Source: Setophaga petechia
Lineage: Eukaryota; Chordata; Aves; Passeriformes; Parulidae
Reading direction: 5' to 3'
DNA: 64,000 bases
Assembly (NCBI GenBank): GCA_024362935.1
Contig: JANCRA010000003.1
Coordinates: 40,361,291-40,425,290, forward strand
Part shown: positions 33,640-44,800 of the stretch, piece after piece
Layout: the number at the start of each line of letters is the position of its first letter
How positions within the stretch are numbered: position 1 is the stretch's first letter
Made by a program: the position numbers and the translations under genes
The notes under the pieces: generated by a model
Seen by the model: only the letters and a program-made list of their open reading frames with translations
What the model was told of the DNA's origin: nothing
Databases searched by the model: none

Positions 33640-35030
33640 AATCTACAAAAAGGGCAGGAGGGAAACCCTGGGGGTCTACAGACCTGTTAGTCCAACCTTC
33701 TTCCAGAAGAAAAGTTAGTTACTTATTTAGGGTTTGTTAGTCTAGGGAGAAAATTATACTGGGTGGTATTGAAAGGCACTTAAACAATAATGCAGTCATC
33801 AGGTACAGTGAACGTGGTTTCACAAGGAAAAGTCCTGTTTAAGTAATTTGATCTCTTTGTATGGTAAGATCACCTGCCTAATGGATGAAGCAAAGGCAGG
33901 GGATGTGTAATTGTTCTGGATTTTAGTAAGACATTTGATACTGATGCCTTCCCAGGATCCTTCTGGACAAGCTGTGGGATGAGGGGTTTGTGTTGTGCTG
34001 GGTGAAGAACTGGCTAAAGGGTAGAGCTCAGAGGGTTGTAGTGAATGGTGCTTCACCTGGCTGGCAGCCATTCACCAGCAGCATTCCTCAGGGTTCAGCT
34101 CTAGGCTTGTTCAGTTTATTTATCACTGAGCTGAATGCAGCTTTGACTGTACCATTAGCAAATTGACTGGCAGTACCACAGTGGGAGGTGCTGTTAGGTC
34201 TGTGGAGGGACAGGAGGCCTTGCACGAGGGATACACGTAGATTGGAGCATTGGGCTGCCATTAATGGGATGAAATTTGGCAAGTTGAAGTTTAGCTGGAT
34301 GCTGCACCTGGGGTCGAGGAATGCTGGGCACAAATACAAATTGGGAGAGGAGTGGCTGGAGAGCAGCAGGGGTCTGGGGGTGCTGGTTGGCAGCTGCTCA
34401 GCAGAAGTCAGCAGAGTGCCCTCACAGCCCAGAGGTCAAATTCCATCCTGGAGTGCATCAAACACAGCAAACCCAGCCCATTACAGAGGGTGATCATCCC
34501 TCTGTGTTCAGTGTTGGGGCTGCCTCACCCTGAGTACAGCATGCAGTTCTGGGCCCCACAGTTTAAGAAGCAGCATTGAATGGATCTGCAAGATAAGAAG
34601 CCTGGTAAAAGGGTTGGAAGGAATGTCCTGTGAGGACCAGCTGAGGACGTTGTGTTTTTCTCTAATTTGGAGAAATGGAGGCTGAGGGGCGCCCCCGTTG
34701 CTCTGTGCAGCTTCCTGAGAAGGGGAAGTGGAGAGGGAGGTGCTGATCCCTTCTCCCTCGTATCCAGTGACAGGATGCATGGGAATAGTTCAAAGCTACA
34801 CCAGGGGAGGCTTAGAATGGACATTGGGGAGCATTTCTTTACTGGGAGGGTGATCAACACTGCAACAGGCTTCTAGAAAGGTGGTCAGTGCCAGTGTGTA
34901 GGAGGTGTTTGGACAATGCCTTTAGCAGCATGCTTTGACTTGATCAGCCCTGAACTGGTCAGGCACTTGGATCAGATAGTAGTTGTAGCTCCTTTCTAAT
35001 TCAAATTGTCTGTTCTATATCCTTTGGATG
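33640..35030 (+). mobile_element. CR1 LINE, about 1.4 kb, including decayed RT end
   Basis: The element enters in the reverse-transcriptase part of ORF2. 'ggatttttgatt'-type blocks are degraded, but 'ctggattttagtaagacatttgatac' (near 33920) and 'aagaactggctaaagg' (near 34010) are clear. It then runs through the long 3' region ('gtggctggagagcagcagg', 'gtgctggttggcagctgc', 'cagttctgggccccaca', 'ggaggcttagaatggacat'). Stops and indels break every frame, so no RT can be made. It is the longest CR1 copy here. Frames on both strands across 34188-34876 are passengers. Confidence 0.88.
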
Positions 35031-35711
35031 TTTCTCTCTGCTCTTAGAGGCACTATCAAGAACAGGTAAATCTGAGAGGTGCTCGTTCCTCAGTGCTAAC
35101 AAGAGCACTGGGAATAGAGTGGGAAAGCAGAGGCTGGACATCAGAAGTTAGGTGACTGGGGACTCGCCCTGCTTGGGTTTTGAAACTGTTAAGATGATCA
35201 GAAATGGAGAGATACATGTGGCTTGGGATTGGATTTTTGCTTGTGGACCACAAAGTCTTTTCTTTTTTTATTAAATGGATGTAGTTAGTATGTGGCAACT
35301 GTGACATTGTTTTGTGAAATATAGCCTTTAGACTTCTTTCTGAAGGGATTAAAAAAAACCACAAACCTGTCTTGATTTATGGGGAAAAAAGTGTTAGGCT
35401 GTAGGTGACACTGGCAATGAAAATGTCAGGCTCTGTGTGTGTAATGCATAACACTGTGCTGTGTTTTCACTCTATTTAATTGTTATGGGAAAATACCAGG
35501 ACTTTGACTCTTCTGATTACTCATTTTGAATGCAGCTTTTTTCAAGATAGAGACAGTTTCATACTCCTAAGGAGCAAAGTGCAACCATCTGAACAGCTAC
35601 AACCTTTGGCCTTCCTCCACAGAAGTCAACAGGATTTGGTAATCTCCTATGGGAGAATGATAAAACCTTAAGAACATGTAAAAAAAGGGCATTTTCAGCA
35701 GAAACTTTTTT

Positions 35712-35744
<33 letters not shown>

Positions 35745-36084
35745 ATCAGCTATCCTGAGCTATCTTCTGGAAAGCTCTTCTCTCTTCTTGTTTGTAAGGG
35801 ATGTCTTTAATTTTCATCTAAAATATATTTATGGCACACCCAAATATTTTGTCCTCCTGCTTTTACTCTTGAAAAAAAATCACAAGATTGAAATCTTTGA
35901 ACACAACGACAACTGCAAGAATATTTTACTGAGGAAGGATAACTGTGGCACTCCTAAGTGACTTGCAAGGATGACTTTTGCAGAACATGTCTTCACTCTA
36001 CAGCCCCTTCTTACATTATGACCAATGCTGCTGAATACCTTTATTCTTTTTTTTGCCCATTGTCCTGCTTTTAGCTGCAATGGT
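35031..36084. other. Non-coding DNA between CR1 and an LTR
   Basis: No gene or clear repeat, apart from the 29-base poly-T run listed next. Confidence 0.5.
35714..35742. repeat. Poly-T run of 29 bases
   Basis: An unbroken run of 29 T. It could be the reversed poly-A tail of a minus-strand retrocopy lying to the right (35743 onward), but no known transcript is recognisable there. A simple-repeat expansion is equally likely. Confidence 0.85.
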
Positions 36085-36656
36085 TACTTTTCCTCATGGT
36101 ACCTGGCACAGTGCTGTGTTTTGGGTTTAGTATGAGAAGAATGGTGATAACACTGGTATTTTAGTTGTTGTGTAGTGCTTACTCTAAATTAAGGACTTTT
36201 CAGTTTCCCATGCTCTGCCAGCAAGGAGGTGCACAAGAAACTGGGAAGGAGCATGGCCAGGACAGCTGATCCAAACTGGCCAGAGGGATGTTCCATACCA
36301 CAGGGTGTCAGGCTCAGGATATAAACTGGGGAGGGCTGGCCTGGAGCCCCTGAACACTGCTGAGGGATCAGTCAGTGGGGGGATGATGTGCTGTGCATCA
36401 CTTGTGTTTTGTGGGGCTTTTAATTCCTCTTTTTTTCTTTCCATTACAGTTATTATTATTGCTATTATTATTGGCATTAGTATGATTATAATATTTTGCT
36501 TTGTTTCAGTGATTGAAATGTTCTTCTCTCAACTCAGAGGTTTTATTTATTTAATTTTTTTAGCTTTTCTTCCCAATTCCATCAGGGTAGTGGAGGGGGG
36601 TGGGAGTGACAGGCAGCTGTGGGGTACATGGCTGCCAGCTGGGGTTAAACCATGAC
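36085..36656 (+). repeat. Solo LTR of a bird endogenous retrovirus
   Basis: The sequence follows the layout of a common bird ERV LTR. It has a 'gcatggccaggacagctgatccaaactggcc' U3 block (36251-36281) and 'ccataccacagggtgtcaggctcaggatataaactgggg', whose 'atataaa' serves as a TATA box. A 'gtgcatcacttgtgttttg' block and an ATT microsatellite (36447-36472) follow. It ends 'cagctggggttaaaccatgacacc'. No internal ERV sequence flanks it. It shares blocks with the minus-strand copy at 38432-38800. The 116-codon frame inside is accidental. Confidence 0.75.
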
Positions 36657-38431
36657 ACCTGCACATTGACAGAAGATGAACAACCCAAAATTTCTTTTCC
36701 CTGGGAAGAAGTCTCCCTGTTCTTCAGCAAGGACTGAGGTGGCTTATTTGAATCATGTCATTACAAGAACTTGCATTAGGCTAATAGAAGATCATGGAAT
36801 TGACTTAACACTTCAGCAGTTTTATTACTGGAATTGCAGAGCTGAATGCTCAACAGAGGGATGAGATCATCCTGGTCTTGCATTCTGCGTCAGCATCCAC
36901 ACAGAGATGGCAGAGCATTGTCAAGAGCAGGGGAAACTGCAAATGGATGTGCCAGAATATCATCATAGCCAAGACATGGTGCCTGTGTGGGAACAGGCAA
37001 ATGACAAAACTACCACCAGTAAGTAATAGTGGAGTGATATTTTAGAATTACTTCTGACTCCTATCTGCTGACCTCATGGAGGTTAAACCCATTAATGGAT
37101 GGCAAGTTAGATCCAGCTGACTGCTAACACTGCTGCTTTAATTTGTGGCATTCCCTGGTTGTCTTACATGGCTCTATAACTGCAGTAGGATGTCTGGTCC
37201 AGCTGTTCAATATTTTTGTATTAGGTAGTGTACACAGTGTTACCATTAAATCTGATTTATTCTGTTTTTTATTTTTAATTTTGGTGTTAAACCACTGAGA
37301 CACAGGTTCAGTTCTGCTTGTTTGTTAAACCTGGTTATGATACAGGAGCTGAGTTCTAATGAGGAACTTGGCTGAGATAATTTGCAGGCACCTTTCACTG
37401 GAGTAAAATATTGGTTGGAAATAAAATTTCAGTCTCAGGCTGCCATGGGTCAGTCATTGTAAAGACAGTTTAAAAATAATGAAAGCATTGTCACTGGATA
37501 AAAGTTTTGAATGAGGTATATGAATTATAAATGTTAATGATGGATTTCCAAAGTCACAATCAGATTTATGAAGATACTTCAGTATGTAAAGGTGCAGGTA
37601 GATGTTTTATGGAAATAACAAACTTAAATGTCATTGAGGGCCTCAAAGATGAGAATTTTTTTTTTTTGAGCTATTTTGGCACTTTGCCTGAATCTTTTAA
37701 TGAGACCCAGCTTGCTAAGGGACAAGGAAGTAGCACTTTAGAAAGTTGAACTCTGCAAAGTGTTTGAAACTGTTCTTGAAGAATGGAGAGATCTATTACT
37801 GCTGTACTTGTTTCTGAAAATTGTACATTTAAGGCATTTCTGTAAAAGGCAAAGGGAGAGTTGTATCCTGTTAGAATTGCAGGAGCAGGTTTAGGACCAG
37901 TGGGAAAACTTGCTTTGAGGTAGTGATAAGATCTGCCAAGCTGGGAAATAGATGAGATTTCTTTATTCCTTTGCCTAAAACAAATGTTTGGATTTATTAT
38001 CATTTTATTGATTAAGCTGAAAGATTGGAGAATTTTCTCTTCTGTAATTTCAACTCAAACTATGCGGTGCAGCCTCTGAATAGAAAGTAGAATAACAGAA
38101 AAGAGATTTTGAAATAATTTCCAGATAGCTCTATATACACACTAAAACCAGAAATAAAGGAGATTTTATAGTTTCACAGTAGCATCAAGCAATGAAAGTC
38201 AATCAATATGAACCAGGTTTATAGTATTAAAAGCCATCAGCTCATAGTTGGAAGTAAAACAGGTGCAACGTTCACAGTAAGGAAAGCAGATGGAAAAAAA
38301 TGAGCAGATTAATGGGAATATTTTAAATATATGTGTGTGTCCATGATCCTTTGTCAGAAGAGAGAATCCATTAAATTAAGCCTAATATGTTCACTAAAGT
38401 CTAATTATGTATGTTACACAGTGGGAATGTG
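36657..38431. other. Non-coding DNA between two inverted LTRs
   Basis: No retroviral internal sequence, gene or other repeat recognised. The two flanking LTRs therefore seem to be separate solo insertions and not the ends of one element, which would be in the same orientation. Confidence 0.5.
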
Positions 38432-38800
38432 TGCTAGATTGACCCTGGCCAGCAGCTGAACACCCACTGGCCAATTGCTCACTGCCTGCAGCCCCTCTCC
38501 AGTGGGATGGGGGATTGAATAGGGAGAGCAAAAGTGAGAAAAGATCATTTTGAGTGAAGCAAAGTTTTGTGTGTGAGCAGAGACACCAGGAGCTCCTTCC
38601 CATCGGCAGGCAGATGTTTAGTCCCTCCCTGTAGGCAGGCAGAATGCTTGCTTGGGAAGGCAAATGCTGTAACAGCAAACAGCCCTCCTCCTTCCTCTAT
38701 TCCCTGAGCTTTTATTGCTGACCACAACGCTGTGGGATATCATTTGGTCAGTTGGGGTCATCTGTCCTGGCTGTGTCCCCTCCTGATTCCTGCCTATCAC
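38432..38800 (-). repeat. Degraded solo LTR, same family as 36085-36656
   Basis: Reversed LTR blocks appear in order on the plus strand: 'ccctggccagcagctgaacac', 'ctccagtgggatgggggattgaat', 'gagcaaaagtgagaaaa', 'ttcccatcggcaggcag', 'gggatatcatttggtcagttggggtcatctgtcctggctgtgtcccctcc'. The last block is the reverse of the U3 'gccaggacag' region seen in the plus copy. Beyond about 38800 the match is lost. Confidence 0.7.
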
Positions 38801-41800
38801 TCAGGGTGAATGTTGCCATTGAAGAGTGGTTTTGCCTGATTTTCCTCCTGTGTGGTTGCTGCTGGAATTACTGTGCCTAGTGACAACTAGAAGAAGGTGG
38901 TGCTGGTGACTACAACTGCTGCAAGTTTCTGCAGCACCTTGGCATTTTTCACTTGGCCATTTTGCCAGAATATTCACCATTTTCTTGGATCAGCTGCATT
39001 CCGTAATAAGTCCATCACGACATATATCTCTCTGGTCACAAGTTGGAGTTGTGTTGCCATTTTCCACTGCTGGAGAGGCTTGATTTTTGTTGATAATTTA
39101 TTTTTACTGACTGAAGTTCTAGAGTTTTCTTAGAAATCAGTTCCCAGAGTGTACTTTGCTTGTATGGAATGGCATCTTCATCCCTTCAGCTGTGGCCAAG
39201 GCTCTCTGTCTGACTGCTAGTTGAACCCATTTCAATTGCACTTAAGGGCTCTAAATCCTCATCTTCTTTGTTGCCTTCATTTGGACATGATGAATTCCAC
39301 ATGCATGTGAATCTCATGTTTTGGAATAGCTTAATTTTTGGAGTTGCAAAGTTGCCTTGTCTTTCCAGTGGTGATTGCTGCTTAAACCAGAGCTGGACAC
39401 TCAGCGGGCTGGATAGTTTTGTTTCCAATGCACAGGCTGTGATTTCAGCCAAAGTGCATGAATTTGGGCTTTTGAATCAGTTTTGCAGATGTGCAGGAGG
39501 CCGACCGGTGAGTTACATGTTGATACTGCATTTAAATGAGGCACTTGCTAATTTTTCCCAACCCTAATGGTTGCTTTGGTTCTAAGTCTTTGTATTTTTT
39601 TTTTCTTTGAAATTAGTGACTCTGTTATATATCTGTTTTAACTTGAGTGGACATCTATGTCTACCTTTAGTTTATTTCTTCCTGAAAATTCTTATTTTAA
39701 AATGATAAAAGCATATAATAAAGAGTGATTATTTGTAACTGGTGCAGAGTATCTCTGAGAATGCCACAAATACGGAGATCTTGAGAACTATTATGGAGTT
39801 GAGAACTATTTTATACTATAAACCTACTAATATCTTATCCCTGCCCACACTTTTAATGGAGGCAATCTGTTTTTAAAGTTTTAGAGATGTGTTTAAAGTT
39901 GCTATTTCAGTCTACATTTTCATATTTTCCTTTGCCTGAAGCAGCTGATATCCCCTGAATCCTGAACAGGCTATTTGTGTGTGAAGAAGCATTATGGCTC
40001 TGCCTGTGTAAACAGAATTTGAGTTGCTTCTGAATGCCCAAGCAGTGCCAGAGTTAGGTAAATAAACTAAGTACATTAATTGCTCCTACATCCCTTGAGT
40101 GCTTCCACTTTGTAGGTTTTACAGTAATGTTAATGTATTGTAATCCATTATTATTTGCAAAATTAAAATTTTCTTTCTTTGCCTGCATCTGCCACTGTTA
40201 ATTCAGAAGCTCTAATAAATGCATTAAAAGAGGGAAGTAATAAGCAAAAGAAAGCCCCTCTGGGAATGTATAATTTTACTCTTTATGCTGTGTTGGAAGA
40301 AAATAAGCAGTGTAAACATGCAAAGTTAGCATGCTGCTAAAGTGAGACTACAAAGGAGAGTTGTAAACCCTTCTGTGGCTGTTGCACTTGCACTTGTTAC
40401 AAAAATAGGATGAGACTCAGTAAGAGCAGTGATGTGCTGAAAGCAGGTGTCAGACTTGCATTGAAGGATGGGCCTGTGGAGTTAGAAGCTGTGAGCAGTG
40501 TCATGCATTGGGATGGGAAGCTACCCATTGGGACACACTGGATTTGTCATTTTATGAGGGAAAACAATAAACCATCAGAAGGCTGGGATTCAGAAAGGAA
40601 AGAGGGAAAACACAAAAGGACCTGTATGTGGACACAGCATATCAGTAAGAATAAAGGTGGCTGAATGGGGATATGAAGCTTGGCAGAGTGAACTGTTTTG
40701 ATTTAAAAACAATTGCCTTACTGCCTTTTGGGAGCTTGCTGATACTGAACATGCATTTCTCCTATTAATTTGAAGTGCCAGAAGGCAGCAGGAGATGTCA
40801 GATATGGATGTTTTGTTTAGACATTGTATGCCTTCAAAGGTGAGCATGAGAGAGCCCAAGCTCGGTCCAAGCTGAGCAGCTGGGATAAGTCAGAGATTCA
40901 GGCAGACTAAAGGAAGAAATTAGGATTGGAACAAGATGGTGGAAAATAAAGTGAAAAGGGAATGGATGTTTTGGAAAGCCCTTTAATTGAAAGGGTTTTT
41001 TGCAAGGCTGGGCTCAGGCAGAAATAGGAAAAGCTGAGCAGCATGGAGGAGAATGAACATTGGTGTGTGGCAGAAGAAGCAAATTGCTACCAGAAGGAAT
41101 TAAGCACTTGTGCTGTATCCTGGAGGGACTCCCATGGGGCTTCAGGGGAGATGCTGGGCTCAGCCCCTCCCTGCAGGTGCCACACCTGGGGGCTGTGACC
41201 TCCTCCTCAGCCTGGCTTGCAGCAGCCAGGGCTCCCAGGGGTTCTGCTGTCCCCTCTGCCCGGGGAGCAGCTGCAGGAGCAGTGCCAAGGCACAGGCTCT
41301 GTAGGGCAGCTACATAGCAACCCTGGGGATAGAAGTGAGCCTTTCCCAGTGGGTAGGATGTGACAAATGTCCTGTTGTTTCAATGAGATAATCTTCTCCC
41401 ATTAGTCTAATCACTGTAATTAGTCAAGCTGTCCTCCCTGGTGATGTCCCCTGGGATGTGTGTTTCGAAATTTTCCTCCTGTTAGTGCCTGGAGGGTGCT
41501 GGATTTGGGAGTAAAGAGGAGCAGCACTGTTGTTATCCAACCCAATAAGAGACATCTGGGCAAAAGGGGCAGTTTCAGAGTATGACTTTGAATAAAAGGA
41601 TGTGGTGTGATGATTTTTGGCAAACTGTGGGTGAATGCTAGGAAAGGAATAAGCTCATTGTGCTGAATGGGACGTATGTATTTGTACAGGGGCAAGGAAG
41701 CCTCTGTTGGGATATTTGTGTTGTGGTTTCTGCCCTGAGCATACATTCTGGTGGAAAACTGTCAGTTCACAGCTGTTAGGGTACTTCCAATCCAGAAACA

Positions 41801-44800
41801 GGCATGTTCAGTAATACAGTTTTTATGCAGGCATAAAGCAATTGCAGTAAAATAAAGAAGGTTCTTTGATTTCATGAGGCTTAAAAATGTGTATGGTCCA
41901 CAAGGCCGCACAAATCCCTCTTGATTTTCTAATGTGCAGCAGCATTGGGATTTACAGAATAAATGGAGCTAATCATTTCTAGGAGCTGGTCTGATCCATT
42001 GCTTGAGAAGCTGAGAGCTCAGGCTTGTTCCCCTGAGTCATTTGTAACTCCTTTCTTCTGTCTTAAAATGTTAATATGCAGAGCTGTGGAACTTCATGGC
42101 TTTTGTAAAGCTTTGAGAATTGCTGCAGTGAAAGATTGTCCTCCATAAAGTATACAGTGTTATTCCTAGACTCCTGTGGGGTAGAGTACCCTCCTTTTGT
42201 GTGTATTGGACTGAAGGGCTGAATAGCAGTAGTTGAAGCTTTGAATATTTGCAATGAATTATGGAAGAATAGATAACTTTCCTTTAATGTAGGTAAGAAA
42301 CAGACATGCATATAAGTGAACATAAATGTGTATTTGCCAGGCTTTCAGGGAACATAAAAATAGCTATTAAAGTAGAACAAAACAGCTTTAACAATAAGTA
42401 GAGCTTCTGTGTAGGAATAGGATAAATATCAGACTGTAAGTAACTGCAAAGACCCCCCAAAAAGCAGAGCTATAGAAATACACACGTGCCTTTCCACTCA
42501 TGCCCCACGTTCATTAAAAAGCCAAATGCTGTGAATCTGCTATCAGCAACATCTGTTTCCTGAGTTCTGTTTAGGAGATGCTGATCTACATTTAGTTATG
42601 CTATTGTCTCACATCTAGAAACATCACATTTTGGCTCCTTTGAAGAGTGTACCAGCAATGCCTCTTGTTCCAGAGAGGTACCTCATCATTCTGTAGCTTC
42701 TCTGCCCCTCCCAGTGGCTTGTACATAATGATACAAAATGTTTCTTCCAAGTTCAACAACTACGCTGGTTTATGTGCGGACTGAAAATTTTAGTAGGCAG
42801 AGGAAGTGCTTTTAAACTGAAGCTCTGATTTTTAAAAGCAGCTGCAAAAATGTCTCCCAATGATTTCTTAGTTTAGCCAGGAAAAAAGAAATATATTCTC
42901 ATCCTTTTAGTGTGTTATAAAAGTTTATACTAACATAATTCTAATGCAATCAGTAACAATGCAGAGCAGTAAAATAAGTATAACACGATGGAAAGAAGCA
43001 TAATGGTCCTACTTACCAACCCAGAGCTAAACTTTCAGTGTGAGCATGAAGTTTGGTATTTTTGGTCCATCAATAACACTATTTTGTATTTAAAACTTTT
43101 AACATTAGAGCACTATAAAATCACTGTGGCTCCTTTGCATATCATTAGCATTGTAGAGATCTACTGCTGGTGTCTGGCTGATGGATTAGACACTTTCAGA
43201 TCATCATTACATCTCTGCCGTTGCTGGTGCTCTGTATCTGTAAGAGTAATTCTGGCAATGAGCATTAAGTGATATCATCACTCTTCCAGATAGTCTCTGG
43301 AGAAGCCACGCAATGATCTCATGTCTAAGCAGTCCTTTAATCCCAGATGTATCTTTTAATGTCCTGATTTACATGTGTTTCTGCAATAGTGTGAGGAATC
43401 GCATTCTACACCAAAGCTTAATTTTTTTTTTTTCCTTGGGCTGTCAGTTTTTCAAATTCAGCAGTAAAAGTCCATACTTTTCAAGAAAAACTGCATTTTC
43501 TAGATTGAAGTCTGTGCAACCACGTACATATCATACACAAGTATGTTAGAATTAGCTTTTGTAATTTGGCTGGTTTTCTCATACCCATGTCCCAGTCCTA
43601 AAAAAACTTAGATGAGATTGTCAGGAAGGTTTCTTGGATTGAGTTTTGTTGTGATTTGTTTGCTTGCTTGTTTATTAGTACTTTTCTGTGCTAGTAGCAG
43701 CCTTAATTCAGTTGCATTTCAATTGCCAGATATGCTTTTCCTGGAGTAATTGACTTTTTTCAACTCAGCACACTAATACAAATTATACCAACAAAAGACA
43801 ATGTCATTGCTATAGGCTGTGCCTGTGATAGCATTAACTGCTTCAGTTGTGCCAAGATGGGTTGTACTTGCATAATGATACCAGCAAACCATTTCTGAAG
43901 CAGACCTTGCCTGAGGCACATGCTTAACTTTACATAATGCAAATAATTTCACTGATTTCTGAAATTATTTATAAGACAAAATCTTGGCCCCTTCATTCCA
44001 CAGACTTCATTGGAGCTAAAAGCCACCCACAGGGCATAAAACATTTTCAAATTCTGGACTAGAGCTGATAGAATCCCTGGGGCTGCAACAAAATTGATCT
44101 TTTGATATTGAAGAAGAGGTGAGAATTGTGGGTAAACCGTGGAAAACTTAAGAACTGTAGATGTAACTTATTATTCATGTGAAAGAGAGAAGGGAATGAG
44201 CAGAGGCTTGCATAAAAGTAATAGCATTGCCAAAGGGATGGTCTAGGAAAATGGCCTTTAAAGCAGTATTTTGGATAAATAACTGTGGAACAAGATTGAA
44301 TCTGTCAAGAGAGTTTTATCTCTGCAGATGACAGGATGCTATGGATGGCCTATTAGCGACACTATGAGGAAACCATCTGCCAGGCTAAGGTACAGCTTTG
44401 ATACAAGATTCAAAAATCAAGAGCAAGCTCCAAGATGGAGATGATATTCAAGTTATGGGCTGATGCAACAGGAAGATTGTTATTGTTTAGAAGTCACAAG
44501 GAAAGGAGATAATGGGCAGGAGAGTGTTTGGAAGAAAATGAAGATGTCTGCTTTAGTAATGATGAGTTTGTGGTAATTGCTAAACACACACATAAAAATA
44601 TGAGAAAAGAAGCTGAGTTTTCCATTTAAACAGACGGTGTGGTGTTTTGGAAGTCATCAGGCAAGCTGAAATTGTGTTTGCAAATGAGAAGAAATGTGTA
44701 AGGGAAAGAGAAGGAACAGAAAGGACAGAGGCTAGTGAAACAACAAAAGGAAACTGAGGTGTGAAGCACAAGGAGGGTCCAGCAGAGGACACACTGAGGT

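Noticed and set aside
34188..34876. Several frames of 70-111 codons on both strands
   Set aside because: All lie inside a decayed CR1 and are passengers of its sequence.
36305..36655. 116-codon plus frame with a hydrophobic Ile-rich run
   Set aside because: The Ile-rich run is the translated ATT microsatellite of an LTR.
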